Positions 1 through 12,799 are shown, numbered from the stretch's first letter. The stretch: 64,000 nt of DNA from Adiantum capillus-veneris (GCA_014529385.2 CM043966.1:43035037-43099036), one strand, 5' to 3'. The notes: generated by a model not told the origin, from the sequence alone. Translations and numbers: made by a program.

Positions 1-628
1 TAGATATATATATGTTGGATTAGAGATGAAAAAGAAAACAACAAGAAATCAACAAAGTATCAATGTAGAACACATCTTACTTGACAAACCCTTCGGCACC
101 GTTTTTGATGGAGAGAGAAGAAGAGGGAAGACTTCCACTTTGATTGATACACCAAGTTCAAGACCTTCTTTGATTAGAGTTGATCTTCCAAGGATAGCGT
201 ACAAGAATGGCTAGTCTTCCTCTAGGAGAAAGTGTAGGCTTAGGCTTATCTTAATGGCTAAGTACAATTAGGCATTATTACTCTCACTCCCTCATGAATT
301 CCTCTCATCAATGGCTTGAAGGATTCAATGGTTTTCAAGGAAGAAGAGGTCCCCTTTTATAGGTGAAGGGAACCCCCAAGGGTTTACACAAGAAGAGAAG
401 AGCCAATGTGAATAGAAACTGAAAAAGTTGGAAATGAGCTGTCCCTGCATGATGTGGGCAGACTAGGGTCCAGTATTTTGATCATATCTACTCAACCATG
501 GCTCCAAATAAATAAGTAAAAATTTGGGCAGAAAATTCAGCTCATTAACTACGACTCCTATTTTATATACTTTTTCCAATTCGGATTGAAACCTTGTGTA
601 AAAAAATCATCAAAATAGGCTACAGTTT
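1..628. other. Unassigned left flank
   Basis: No gene is recognised here. The only ATG ORF (26-214, 62 codons) has no recognisable domain. The sequence is AT-rich and non-repetitive by eye. It ends where the left LTR of the first Ty3 element begins. Confidence 0.5.
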
Positions 629-1177
629 TGGCAAGAAAAGTCTTCTTGTGGTCCCCTTAGCTTAGACTTTTGTTTGATTCCAATGGACACCTCATGCCAT
701 ATGAAAGCATGACATTGCTCCTTGACAAATTTTTGTAGTCATGCTTGCAATAATACATTAAAATAGGGGTATCTTTGAGAATCATGGAAGCTAGTGTCCC
801 ACTAGCATTTGATTCCTTCCTAGTAGCTATTTAAAAGAAATATAAGAAAAATATGAAAAATACATAGAATATATATATATTGGAAGTTACCCTATATATA
901 GGATCTAGCTAGGGTGTGAGATGATAATGAGATAGTAGAAATAAAGAATCAATGCTTTTTGCCTCAAGTTAAAGAGGCGGAGCTATTGATGCTTTTTCCA
1001 TAATACCTTTTGATGGTAAAGTAAGAATATGTTACCCTTGAGATAATAGGATGAGATAGAAAGCTTATTACTATACTTAGATATGCATATGTACATTGTA
1101 AAAAATATAATTATTTATCAAAAAAGTTGCAAGATAGATCTTGTAGCATGCGTTCCCACTATGTACGTGTCACAGCA
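629..1177 (-). repeat. 3' LTR of Ty3 element 1
   Basis: This is the direct repeat partner of 7870-8407. The shared sequence starts near aaaagtcttcttgtgg and ends gtgtcacagca. The outer boundary is uncertain by a few bases because the first ten bases differ between the two copies. Scattered substitutions and small indels separate the copies, for example an extra atatgaaaa near 850. Confidence 0.85.
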
Positions 1178-4100
1178 CGACATCCACCCCCTCTAAACCT
1201 GCACATCGTTTGGTACGTGCCACATTTTCTCTTTGTAAGATTAACCCTCTTGCACATCTTCCTTGTTTTCATCTTCACTTGCAGATCCCAAAGCTTCATC
1301 TTCACTTTGATTGTCACCTGTGTTTTTTTCTTCCTCAACATCTTCGGGATCACTGTCTCCTCTTCTCTTAAACATTTTGATCCTTTTCCTGCAATGGGAA
1401 TCTTTACTTCTGTACCATCTAGTTCAGACAAGCTGTAAGTAGCATTTTCATGCACATGCTTTACAACATACGGTCCAAACCATATTTTTGAGAACTTACG
1501 CATGATTGTGTGCTGGTTATCAAGGATACTATCATATACTAAAACCCAGTCACCTTTGTCAATTGCTTTGCTCCTAAGCCGATGTCGCTTATCAAAGTAG
1601 TCCTTGTTTTTTAGCCTTGCATTTTTGAGTCGTTCTTTTGCAGCCTCAATGTCTCCAGGTCTTCTCTCTAGTTGCATTACGCGCAATGCAAGGAGACCTT
1701 CCCTTCTAAGCGCCTATTGCCAAGGTAGTACATTCCATGTGGGAATTGTATCTTCAATCGACATCACTGGCTTTTGACCATACATTAGCTCGGCAGGCAT
1801 ATAGCCAGTTACTGAGCTATGTGTTGTACGATCAGCCCATAAAGCATATAGTAACAGTTTTGGCCACTCACCAACTCTTCCTTCGCAAGCCTTGGCCAAA
1901 GCTTTGATGATAGAAGGATGCCCTCTTTCACTTTTTTCATTGCATTCACGGTTGTAAGCTGTAGTAAGAGAAGGCTTGATTCCTAATTTGGAAAAGAACT
2001 CCCTTGCTTCCTCGGCATCCAACTCACCTCTGTCTGCAGTGATCTTTCCCACACAACCATAACGACAAATCACCTCATCAAGAAGAAATTTGCACACAGC
2101 TTCTGTGGTTTTTGCCCTTAATGCTCTTGCTTCAACTTAGGTAGTTAGGTCTTCTTGTGCAAGAACCAAGTATCTCATCTACCAGAGTCCTAAAGGCATT
2201 GTGACTAGATCCACAACCCATTTATAGTGCATGGCTAGTGGATATGTAGGGTGCAATCCATCACGATGTCGAACATCTGAATACATTTGACAAGTTACAC
2301 ACGACTCTACAAATTGAGATACATCTTTATACATACCCTTCCACCAGTATTTTTCTTTCAACTTCGAGAACGTTGCCCACACACCCCTGTGTCCAGCCCA
2401 TAGACTCTCATGAAACTCTTGCATGAGCTTTACTTGAGTCTCTTTTTTACATATAACCCGTTGTGGTGTCGCACCCTTTTGTTTAGGATGCTTCCACAAG
2501 TAACCATCCCTTAGAAAGTACCCATATGCTTTCCTGCGTATCCTCTTGAATTCTTGTTCAGAACAATCATCCTATTTTGCTAGAGTACTCAAGTAGCTTC
2601 AAATAAGAATCCAATCACCTTCATAAAGCTCTTTCAAGAATAATTCAAGTGGATTATTCATGCAAACATTGTTACCTTTGAGATGAGAGATAGAATAGAA
2701 CTTTGTGCCCACATCATCTCCCTCATCAATCATTTGTGACTCATCTTCATACCTAGCCCTTGATAGCATATCTGCCACTGTTTTGTCTTTACCTACAATG
2801 TGCTTAAACTCAGGGTTTAAGGACTTAATGTAGGCAATCCACTGCAACATAGCAATGTCTGGCGTTGAGCAGCTTGTAATCATCCCAAGAAGTGGTAGAC
2901 GATCTGTTTCTACAACCACACATGCACCAATTAGGTACTCTTTCCCATGTTTCAAGGCTATAACCATACCCCATAACTCTCTCCTTATCTATGGATAGTT
3001 GCTTTGGCGAGCACTTAGTAACTTTGCTCCAAATCTCACCGCATACTTGTGTCCTTCTGCGTCATCTTGCCCTATTGCCCATCCAAGCCCTGTAGGACTA
3101 GTGTCTACTGTCACAATTACTGGCCTTTGACACTCATAGTCTAACTTTCTCAAAGTTGGTGCTGACTGGAGCAACTCCTTCATTTTTTCATGGCTTTTAC
3201 ATGTGCTTCTATCCATTTAAACTTCCGATTCTTTCTAAACATAAAAGACACATGCTCCCAAAAACCTTCTAACCTCAGTGATGCTAGTGCATGTTTCTTT
3301 CATTCTTTGGATGGCATCTACCTTTGTTGGACAAGGTTTCCTACCATATGGCTTGCACTTGTGCCCCACAATGAGCACTTCATTGACACCAAACATAGAG
3401 TTTTTCCCTGACAATGTAAGATTCACTTCTTCCAACTTAGACAAAATTTTATCACAATCATTTATGTTATTTACCACAAACCTGCGACATCCCCTGAAAT
3501 CCAAAGATTCATCTTTCTCACTTTCTTCACATCCTTTGATAGGCAAATTATCAATGAAAGGCATTTTGATTTGAGGAATAAAGTCATGTTAGACCTTATT
3601 CATCCCATTCATCATATAGGCAACCAATTTGGTTGCTCCCTGTGGCAAGGTACACATCCTTACCAAACCCAAAGGTGTCCTCATGGTTGTCAAGTCTCTG
3701 CTTTCGATTGCAAGCTGAAATTGATCATACCCTGAGTAGAGATCTCCCATTGAGTAGATTGCCCTCCCTGCAAACGCCTCTGAAAACTCATCCAAAATTG
3801 GACCTGTACCTATATTTCTAATTGTCACCTTGTTCACTGGTTTCATATCTTGGATGAAGCGTAGAGAACCATTCTTCTTTGGAAGTGTGAACCACATGTT
3901 TGAGTATGGAGCACAAGAAGGCTCCAAAATTCCCATTTTGATCTTCTCATTTAGTAGCTCCACTAACTTTGGCAAATGAGCCTTTGGAACCGGAATAGGC
4001 CGTAGATTCTAAGGCACATGAGGTATTGTGAAAATTACCATAGGAGCTACAATAGAAGGATCAACACATCCTATCTCATGTGGCTCAAATGCAAAAGCCT

Positions 4101-4709
4101 TACCATGCTTTGAAAGCATTTCTTTGAAGCACTTTGTCTCCTCCTGTGTTATAAACTCCTCGCAACCAATTTGCAACTCTTGAAAAGACTCCTTTGTGAA
4201 GATATGCCCAATCTTTTTAGGATTCCTTAAACTTGGTTGCAAAGAAGCTTTCTCAATCTTTTCCCTTTTGTTGGGTGGTAAGGGTGAAGCTACTGGTTTC
4301 ACCTTCTTTGCTACACTCTTGTATTTAGTTTCAACATGGACTTCTGGGCCAACTATTTGGTTTTCTTTAAAGGCTTCTATTACTTGATACATTTCCATAG
4401 AGAAAACTTCCATAATTTCATTTTCAAGATGCAAACTAGACCCCATTATAGCATCAAGCTCACCCATAGCATCTACAAAAGAAACTTGTTCACACAAACC
4501 CAAAACATTTTCAGTACGCTCTAGCAACCCACTCTCTTTCATGCCCATTTGTACATTATGTACATATTGCCTCTCACATCTCTTCATATCTTCAAATTTT
4601 GTAAAAAATACTGATCCATTCCTTGTTACCAAGGAGCCCGTTGAGAACGTTTCACCTATTTTTGGATCAAACGAAACCCTTTTTCTTTCTGTACCACTGC
4701 AATCCCACT
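1159..4709 (-). pseudogene. Ty3 pol: RT, RNase H and integrase (degenerate)
   Basis: A single minus-strand frame runs from about 4709 to a TAG at 1159, inside the 3' LTR, and is broken only by in-frame stops. RT lies at about 3975-3240: a KKNGSLRFIQDMKPVN block, an LYSGYDQFQL motif A, and FIDN where the catalytic box should read FIDD. RNase H follows (about 3216-2700: VTVDTSPTGLGW, then GKDKTVADMLSRA). The integrase zinc finger is near 2420-2300 (His pair, then CVTC). The catalytic core includes TADRGEL near 2040 and the Glu in ECNEKSERGH near 1950. The C-terminal domain (KGDWVLVY, WFGPYVVK) is at about 1560-1460. Many stops occur where Gln is expected, such as HVP*NLRP at 4009 and NYP*IRREL at 2989. 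Confidence 0.85.
1178..1196 (-). promoter_or_regulatory. Candidate polypurine tract
   Basis: Read on the minus strand, the bases next to the 3' LTR are AGAGGGGGTGGATGTCG, directly followed by TGCTGTGAC. A purine-rich run abutting the 3' LTR is where plus-strand DNA synthesis is primed in LTR retrotransposons. Confidence 0.6.
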
Positions 4710-6230
4710 TTACAATGGTACTTGGCCAAAACCCATCATTTCCCTATGGTCATGAAACTCTTTGCTCACCTTTGGTAGAGGATGTTCTCTGAGGTTTTCA
4801 CGATTTCTTTCATGGTTCACACAAACTGTGAGAAATTGGACAACACGTTTACCATCTTTGCTGCGTATCCTAGCATATGCTGAACCATCGTCCATTACCT
4901 TTGTTTCCATTCGAACTCCCACAATGTAGGGTTGTCCAAGGATGAGATGATATGAAGATGTATCCTGTACAAAGAAGTTTCGGTCAATATTTACATCACC
5001 AATTATCACCTTCACACCTGGACATGCTGCATACAATTCATCGGATGAATTGTTTGCCACTTTTACCTTCCAACCATGATCTGTGTCCATTGACCATTTG
5101 CACTTGTTTTAGAGACTCTTTGACATTATGTTTATTTCTGAACCATGGTCAATCAAGGCAACAAATGGATCTTTAAGATCACCTACCTTGACCAAAGTTT
5201 CTGTAGTAGCCCTTGCCCAGTGACCTCGTGAATAGTAGCTCTTAGGAATAGCTTCAACTTCTTCATCATCATTTGAGAAATGCACTTGCTTCACTCTCCC
5301 ACTAGATTGGTAGCATCCTACCACAGCTCTATCATCCTCCTTATTTTGCAACTGCATCCCTTGTGTCTTCAAGGTTTCTCCGTCAACCTGTGGACGAGCA
5401 ACCTCAGCAAGAGTTTGCCTCTTTCTCTTGATGATGTCAATGATCTCCTCGTGGAATTCACGCTTTGCAATGCCAAGGACTTCTCCTAGAGTGAGCTCAA
5501 TCTTGCTATTCAAAATCCTTTCCTCCAAGACTTTCTTTAAATCTGTAGCAGCCTCAATATCAGATTGTAGTTTATAAGTTGGGCCTTTTGTCTTACCTCT
5601 TGTTGGCTCTTTCTTCTTTCCTGTTGTAGACTCCTCCATGAGTACTTCAAGTGGAGATGCTCCTTGTGTTGAGGGTGTTTGAGAAGGCATTGAGTCACTG
5701 CTTCCCTCACTTCTAGAAGCTCTTTTTGATGGTCCTTCATCAGCATTCTCATGTCTGCGCTTCTCTTCTACAATAGCCTCATTTTGTTGGCATTTTTTAA
5801 TGTAGACATGCACTGACACTGAGTCCACTGGATCATTCCATCGTGTTTCTAGACGTATGCAATTACCTACTTCATGTAGAATCTCTTTTGTAAGCTTTCC
5901 CTTTTTAGCTAATTGCATGACATTTGGCCAAATTTGACCATGATGGTCACTCACCTCTTCATCACTAAGATGCTCAGTTTTTACTCCATAAGTAGCTACT
6001 TCAACTGAAGAGGTGGCATGGTTAGTTGCCATATCTTCAACTAAGGTTTGCATTCCCCCCTTCCCAAAGTTAGTTCTCAAGGGTAGACTTGTCTCTCTTA
6101 AGTGTATTTTAACATCCTTAAAAAAGACAACATCTTTTGACAGAGCATCACTAAAATCATCACAATCCCTTCTTACATGGTCTGTACTATCACACCAAAT
6201 ACATCTATTAACAAACCCTTCCTTGGACTG
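4710..6230 (-). pseudogene. Ty3 gag zinc knuckle and aspartic protease
   Basis: This minus-strand frame is offset by one base from the gag frame upstream. It opens with a CCHC zinc knuckle at 6203-6162 (CIWCDSTDHVRRDC, spacing C-x2-C-x4-H-x4-C). A Lys/Arg/Glu-rich linker follows. A retropepsin-like protease comes next, with the active-site block ALIDHGSEINIMSKSL near 5145-5110 and the flap/C-terminal ILGQPYI near 4935. A TAA at 5109 interrupts the protease immediately after its active site. The DHGS form of the active site is typical of some plant and fungal Ty3 families. Confidence 0.8.
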
Positions 6231-6259
6231 TTGCCTTTGCCTAGGAAGTGGCCTGACGG

Positions 6260-7075
6260 TTAGTCTTTTTCTTCAAGCTTCACCTTCAAGTCACGCATTC
6301 CCTTCACAAGCTCATCTAGCATGGACTCATCAAACTTAGGAGCGATAAAAGTAGGCTTTACCATTTTGTCAGAAGTTGAGGTGGAAGGACTTGTAGTGTT
6401 TACTACCATCTTGTCCCTTCTTCTTTGTCGTTTGGCAAGTAGTGAGACAACACCTTCAACCTCATTCCAATCGGTCTTTAGTCCTTGCTCAACATCTTTA
6501 TCTTCAAGAAGAAGCTCCAAGTTTTCTTGAAACTCTTTACCTGCAGCTTGTAAGAAAATATCCGTCTTCTCTGCATCTAGTGTGGCCCTTTTTGTCTTGG
6601 TGAATTGTGCATAGCGCCGCTCAAATTCCCTAATTAGCTCTGTTATTGATAGTCCTTGCTTTGGCTTGACTACCCATTCTAAGAATGTCCTTTTGGTTAC
6701 TCTCTCAGAGTCCTCCATGAAATATTCCTCCTTCAAAGCTACTTTGAGTTCTTCACAGTTTCTCCCATGCCCATCTTTAATTCCCCTAACATGTTCCCTA
6801 ATTTCTGGAGAAACAACTAGCTCAAAGCTTTGAACCATTTCAACTTCTGACACGCGATGCAACTCCATCTCCTTCACATACTTGCGTAGGTACTTGGTTA
6901 CATCTTTGCCATTGAACTGATCCATTCTGTTGACGACCGCTTGTATGGCCTTTGTTGCTGAAATATCCCTTCTTTCAGTGGCATGTTGTTGTTGCATGAA
7001 CATTGCAAATGCTTGAAACATTTGCATTGTTGTTGGGTCAAAATGCATACCCTGTTGCTCAATATGATCACCCAT
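6260..7075 (-). CDS. Ty3 Gag (capsid region)
   Basis: This is an open minus-strand ORF. The preferred start is the ATG at 7075 (MGDHIEQQGMHF); the frame also extends upstream to an ATG at 7162. The protein holds a retrotransposon Gag capsid-type domain of mostly alpha-helical charged sequence, including a segment like TELIREFERRYAQF, with no membrane segment. It ends at a TAA at 6260, just before the zinc knuckle, which lies in another frame. Gag and the downstream frame are therefore separated by a -1 shift or by an indel. I see no classical slippery heptamer at the junction (gaagaaaaagactaa), so decay is the simpler reading. Confidence 0.75.
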   Translation of the reverse strand: MGDHIEQQGMHFDPTTMQMFQAFAMFMQQQHATERRDISATKAIQAVVNRMDQFNGKDVTKYLRKYVKEMELHRVSEVEMVQSFELVVSPEIREHVRGIKDGHGRNCEELKVALKEEYFMEDSERVTKRTFLEWVVKPKQGLSITELIREFERRYAQFTKTKRATLDAEKTDIFLQAAGKEFQENLELLLEDKDVEQGLKTDWNEVEGVVSLLAKRQRRRDKMVVNTTSPSTSTSDKMVKPTFIAPKFDESMLDELVKGMRDLKVKLEEKD

Positions 7076-7162
7076 GGTTACCCAAAAACTCTCACCCTGG
7101 CAGTTTCGCGTCGGGTTCACTAAAAACATGTCGAGAAATTTGCGGTCTTGCCAGGAAAGCAT

Positions 7163-7869
7163 CGGGCTTTTGGTTGTGAGAGTTTGTGAGAGAACTCCAA
7201 AAAACTATATGAAGGAGTTAAACCATAGATGCCATGAAGACTAGGGTTTGGAAGGAAGTGCAATCAAAGAATTCCCACTCTTCCTCTCTTGCAATCACAC
7301 ACATGAAGAAAGAACACAAAAGAGAATATCAAAACAACACAAAGACAAAAGAATCAAGGCTATGGTCATATAGTATCATGGGTAATATGAAAGGGTTAAT
7401 AGATGAGTTAATGGCATTCAATCTTTGCCGACCAAACAGGCTACAAATTGTTCTTTGGAATTGTAGTTTTGTGCTTACATAATATATATGTTTTGTCTAG
7501 TGATTGGGATTAATTGTGTGTACAAATCCTCTTGGTTCATAGCAAGATAACTACACTTACGTCAAAAGAAAAGTTATAGTCTATAAGAGATAGTATAATG
7601 GGATCCGATGAAACAAGTATTTCATTGAACCTTTCTGGGCCAAAGAGAAACACTATACGTTGTTAAAAGTATATTTTACGACTAATCCATACATTAATTC
7701 TAATAGATCGCACAGAGTGGAAGCGATAAAAATTCTCATCATGTGAATTATTCATCTACGATAACTCTAGTATGTGCAAAATGTAGATATGAGAGAAGAG
7801 AAGAGAATAGAGTTTTCAAGCCCTATTCTTGCCCCTAGGCAATAAGGATACTGTGGGGAGAGATGTACC
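7163..7869 (-). other. 5' untranslated region of Ty3 element 1
   Basis: About 700 bp lie between the gag start and the 5' LTR. The segment is AT-rich with no long ORF on the sense strand. The sequence next to the LTR (minus strand GGTACATCTCTCC) is not the usual TGGTATCAGAGC tRNA-Met primer-binding site, so either another primer is used or the site has decayed. Confidence 0.5.
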
Positions 7870-8407
7870 TGTAGCAAAAGTCTTCTTGTGGTCCCCTTAG
7901 CTTAGAATTTTATTTGATTCCAATGGACACCTCATGCCATATGAAAGCATGACATTTCTCCTTGATAAAGTTTTGTAATCATGCTTGCAATAATGCATTG
8001 AAATAGGGGTATCTTTGAGAATCATGGAAGCTAGTGTCCCACTATCATTTGATTCCTTCCTAGTAGCTATTTAAAAGAAATATAAGAAAAATACATAGAA
8101 TATATTATATTGGAAGTTATCCTAAATATAGGATCTAGCTAGGGCGTGAGATGATAATGAGATAGTAAAAATAAAGAATCAATGCTTTTTGCTCCAAGTT
8201 AAAGAGGCGGAGCTATTGATGCTTTTTCCTTAGTACTTTTTGACGGTAAAGTAAGAATATGTTACCCTTGAGATAATAGGATGAGATAGAAAGCTTATTA
8301 TTATACTTAGATATGCATATGTACATTATAAAAAAATATAATATTTATCTAAAAAGTTGCAAGATAGATCTTGTAGCATGCGTTCCCACTATGTACGTGT
8401 GACAGCA
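7870..8407 (-). repeat. 5' LTR of Ty3 element 1
   Basis: This is the direct repeat partner of 629-1177, about 95% identical by eye. On the plus strand it starts TGTAGC and ends gacagca, which gives TG...CA ends. Confidence 0.85.
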
Positions 8408-10304
8408 CGAGAACGTGAAGCGTGTAGGTGTCACACATCTTGCATTTAAAGAGCCACTCCATGAGTCCACTTGAGTGGATCCACAATGGATCAGCAGGTC
8501 AAAGACAAAGCCACAATTTTGGACATCGCTTATCGCAAAATTATTTATCTACTTGCCATGGTCCGCCACATAGAGCGTCCAATGCTCATTTTACGTTGTT
8601 GGGAATGGTAGCCATGTAGAGCAGTGGATAAAAGAGTGCACTGCTGATGGCAATCAATCTTCCATTCGTAAATGTAACCATTGTAGAAAGAATAAAGCTA
8701 TTCCAAATTAACATTTTGCAGATAAGAAATGCTCTTCTTCAGACCCTATAGTATCTACATGCGTATGACTATCTCCACAATGACCTTCACTCCTGCAACA
8801 TGATGCTTCACTTTGGACAGAAGGGGGTCTATGCAGGCATTGTGGATTGGGGGTCATGTACAAAAAACAACGACATGCTTTCCTCCTCTCCGCAACTTTG
8901 CAAATGGAAACTAGAAAGCAGACCGAGAGAGATTTTCCATGGGCTACCCCAAAATGCATATCTATTAATCCCCCACCCTGGAATAAAGCCATGGATATCT
9001 ACTCCATGTGTCATACTTGTAAATGACTCTTGAAGTGCATGTCAAAGCCACAAAAGCAAACAAAAGGGTTTTTTAAAGCAACGTACTTACCCACCTTGAG
9101 AGTGGCAAACGAAACAATCCCTCAACCCGACCTAACGATTTTGATCTTTCTCTCTATTTAAATGGTGCCCATAGAGTGGGCTATGACATTGTAATGATTT
9201 CTGATTTACGACCAGCTAATGGTTAAATTCATGATTTGATTATTGTCCACTTTAGTTGTGTTTGTAAATTATACAATTGATCAAGTTATCTTATCTCTTT
9301 CCAACGACACGGTGATAAATATTATGTCTCTTTCTTGCAGCATGATTAAGTTATCCTGTCTTTTTCTTTGAAGATTTAAAAGTGATAACTTGTTAAATTC
9401 ACAATAAGTCTCTCTAATGATGACATATTCACTTGATTGACAAATATGGAAGAAGACCTTAACCATGCTGAAGAACTGGCCATCTACAAAGAAGAGAGAG
9501 AGAGAGTTATGGCCAAGAGAAAGACCTCGAAGCTATTGCGCGAATCGGAGAGGACGAGTCCGGGTTGCAAGGCGAGCCTCTTAGCTTTGAATCAGCTCCT
9601 GTTAAAGCTATCAGATTTGCAACACAAAGGACTCACATGAGTATTGCTACAAAGATTCATACGTCGAGAGAGAGTTATGCCACACAATAACCAAATGGCA
9701 CTCTACTTTATAAAACAATGCTACGTTTACAAAATACATCCTTGGGAGTGAGACACTATTTTGGACTAGTTTATTCGGATTGTAGAGAAAGTGGTAGCAA
9801 GTCACACCAATAATCCAATGCCTACATGCAAACGTCCCATAGTTTTGCTTCCCATAGAAGTAGAGACACTCGTTGCATTAGCAAGTCAAGGGCAAGATCT
9901 TGCAAGCCAAGGAGAGACACCTGATATTTTGCACAATATAATCCTTGAGCTTGAGATAGAGCTATCAGAGGCCCAAGCCAAGCTGCAACAGTATGCATCA
10001 CTCTACGGGCCATTGCCAAATCGGGATGGTCCTTCGCAACAAGAACCTGTAAGCCCATCTCCTGTGCCTGAAAGTACCGAGTTTGACATAGATAAACTAC
10101 TCAATGAGCTGACTCAATCTTTGACTTGAGCACTTCTCTCACTATACCCCTATCTATTTTGATTTGAAGAAAATATGAAGGGATACAATTTTTGTAATCA
10201 CAGCTCATCATTTATCCCCTCATCTGTCCGTTTTTGTATCTCGATCAAACAAATTGTATTGTATTGTATCTAACTGTAATTATAACTCTTATTGCAAAAG
10301 TAAC
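8408..10304. other. Unassigned region
   Basis: No recognisable gene. Two plus-strand ORFs stand out slightly: 9437-9640 (67 codons, charged, Glu/Lys-rich) and 9791-10129 (112 codons, acidic C-terminus, ending FDIDKLLNELTQSLT). I recognise no domain in either. They could be remnants of an element's structural gene, but nothing around them confirms it. Confidence 0.35.
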
Positions 10305-10305
10305 T

Positions 10306-10307
<2 letters not shown>

Positions 10308-10391
<84 letters not shown>
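10308..10391. repeat. (TA)n(GA)n microsatellite
   Basis: An uninterrupted TA run of about 24 units passes directly into a GA run of about 17 units. Confidence 0.95.
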
Positions 10392-10393
<2 letters not shown>

Positions 10394-10472
10394 GAACATC
10401 TTGTAGTGTAACATGGCGATGTGTCATAATTTTCACATACTCAGATAGCGAGCAAAACTTATAGGCCTTTAG

Positions 10473-11136
10473 TCATACATATTCTTCTCCATCAAACACA
10501 CCAATCATATCATCTATTTCATCCATATCAGAGCATTCTGAAGCTATCTCCCATTCCATATCATCGTCATCGTCTACTTTCGCAGCTATAGCTTCATGGG
10601 TTTGAAAGACATCCTGGTGCTTTTGTGCTACTCTTGAAGCAATGTTCACTGGCTTATGGATAAGTCTCATGTTGCAAAAAATATAAACCAAATCAGTAGC
10701 ACATTTAGGGTGAAGCCAGTTTCGTTTCTTGGTATGCATAAAGTTAAAAGCGGACCAATTTCTTTCACAATGTTGAAGCATGCGCATGAAAAGGAGTTGA
10801 TGGGGGAGTGTGATCATTTGCTTCCATACACACATGCTATGTCCTCTCATTGACAATAGACATTTCAACATCCGTTGCAACTTGTTTGGCATTAGCACTT
10901 TTCTTTTTAGCTGCAAGAATTTGCTATGCTATGTGAGCATACTTTGACAATCTAGCATGAATATCTCTTGGCGGAGCCGTATACTCGGACACATTACCAC
11001 GGACTTTAAAAAAATGCTCTTTGATTCTGGTTGCATTACCACTGAACTCATGGCCGCAGGTCTTGCATTTCAATCGAGATGTATTCTTTCCGGCACGCAA
11101 CTCGTGGAAGTAACTCCACTCATGCCCTTTTACCAT
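10473..11136 (-). pseudogene. hAT transposase remnant: BED finger joined to C-terminal domain
   Basis: At the 5' end (11136-10924) is a BED-type zinc finger: WSYFHE, then CKTCGHEFSGNATRIKEHF, with the C-x2-C and following His typical of hAT transposases. A single TAG (KYAHIA*QILAAKKK) ends that ORF, while the coding sense continues. Farther on, in a different frame (10780-10650), is a hAT C-terminal dimerisation signature, CERNWSAFNFMHTKKRNWL, followed by an acidic tail (DDDDDMEWE) down to 10473. The roughly 400-residue RNase H-like catalytic region that normally separates the two is missing. This is therefore an internally deleted, non-autonomous copy. I did not identify terminal inverted repeats. 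Confidence 0.7.
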
Positions 11137-11388
11137 GCTGACAGATAAATTTAAACTGCTAGATCAACAAATCCACTTGTCAATTCAAGGTCAAAATTAA
11201 TTCAAAGCAACAAATTACACAAGCAGTGCTCTATCGATCAATATCTGTCCACATTATCAATTAGTCTTGCACTACATTATCTATTAACAATAAACAATGA
11301 TAGTCTTATATTTCTTCAATAAAGTCATGTCAATTGAACTATGTTTTGATGCGCTAAATAACTTCATCACTTCAAACAAAACATCTCA

Positions 11389-11577
11389 ATCACATTGCAC
11401 TATATTGATTTATATAAAGTGCAAGCTTTTGGCTTTCACACATTATGATAATTGATAATCTTAATCACTTATTTAAAACAATACAAACAAAACTCATCAT
11501 CACGTTGCACTATATCGATTTATCTAAAGTGCAAGCTTACAGCCTTCACACATTATGATAATCAATAATATTGATCA
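11389..11577. repeat. Imperfect tandem duplication, about 111-bp period
   Basis: The segment containing ttgcactatat(t/c)gattta and cacacattatgataat occurs twice (starting about 11389 and 11500) with a few substitutions. The surrounding 11137-11820 holds no gene. Confidence 0.75.
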
Positions 11578-11999
11578 AATCTTGCAATTGATTTTTATTG
11601 GAACATGAGGGTTAATTGCAAAGCTTGATGATTGTCATATCCATCTGAAGTGCGAACATGAAGCTATCACACTCTTTGAAAGCTTATTAATATGCAGTTG
11701 TTGCACGTGTACGATCACACAATATGATAAAAATAGCAATCCATATAAAGATAATGTAATATCAATGTATTTGGACATGAGATTCCTAAATTTTGATTCC
11801 AGTGAGAGCATAGTGTGATGGCTCTACACAAGACAAAAGAATTTCAATCTATTGACGGGAGCAAAGCAAACCCCGACGGCCTCTAAAATGCCGGGGGCCG
11901 GATGGCACGCCTCGAGCATGGCACGGTAAAGCGAACAGGGGGCACCACCTAGCTTTGAGCGGCTAGGATGCAGACCACGATGATATGAACACTGAAAAC

Positions 12000-12191
<192 letters not shown>

Positions 12192-12627
12192 ACAAATGAT
12201 GAAAACCCTCGGGGGTGTGAGGGAGAATTCTTTCTGCAGTATTTACAAATGACCTTCGTTCTAGCAAGGTGGCACACCGTGGTGATAGAGAGGTAGGGAG
12301 AAAAGAATGGTGAAACTACTTGATGCGTTCTCTAAGACGACTCAATGATTGTGAAGCTTGCTACCAAGAGTGTGTATATGTGTGTGCATCGACCATTGGA
12401 GTGGAGAGGTGGACGGCTCCCTTCGCATGGTGCAATTCCCAAGGCAAACCATCACACAAGCCCCCTCCTCGTGATGCCAATAGTGTCAACTCTTCCCACT
12501 ACACTCTACCAAGTGCTGACCTCTCATGAACCCCCCCCCCCCGATAGTGACCTCTCAATTCCCTTTTATAGGTGTTGGCTGCTTGGATTATGGTAATCCC
12601 AGTGTGATAAGGGTAAGCTAATCGGGG

Positions 12628-12674
12628 AGACAAAGCAAGCGGTGGTCCCGGTGAGGTTGACCCTTGCTTTGTCT
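12628..12674. other. Short inverted repeat
   Basis: AGACAAAGCAAG at 12628-12639 is the reverse complement of CTTGCTTTGTCT at 12663-12674, giving a perfect 12-bp stem with a 23-bp loop. It lies in otherwise gene-free sequence (12189-13408), so function is unknown. Confidence 0.6.
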
Positions 12675-12799
12675 TGAGAGTTATTTAAAATGAGAATCTC
12701 TAGGTGGGCCTTTGTGACCATCACCTAGAGAGAGGGAATTTACAAATTGGGAATTTTACAAGGCTTGGGTGAAAACTGAAGAAATGATGAACATAACCT

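Larger units (their letters stand above)
629..8407 (-). mobile_element. Ty3-type LTR retrotransposon 1 (both LTRs present)
   Basis: Two direct repeats of about 540 bp (629-1177 and 7870-8407) bracket minus-strand retroviral-type coding sequence in the order gag, zinc knuckle, protease, RT, RNase H, integrase. That domain order defines the Ty3/gypsy class. The LTRs look about 95% identical by eye, so the insertion is not recent. In minus orientation the LTR begins TGCTGTGAC. I could not find a matching target-site duplication: the base run after 8407 (cgaga) does not recur before 629. I also saw no standard tRNA-Met primer-binding site next to 7870. The coding region carries many stops and at least two frame changes, so this copy is non-autonomous. 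Confidence 0.9.

Noticed and set aside
9791-10129. Host gene exon
   Set aside because: Coding potential is possible but there is no domain, splice structure or neighbour to support it; left as unassigned.
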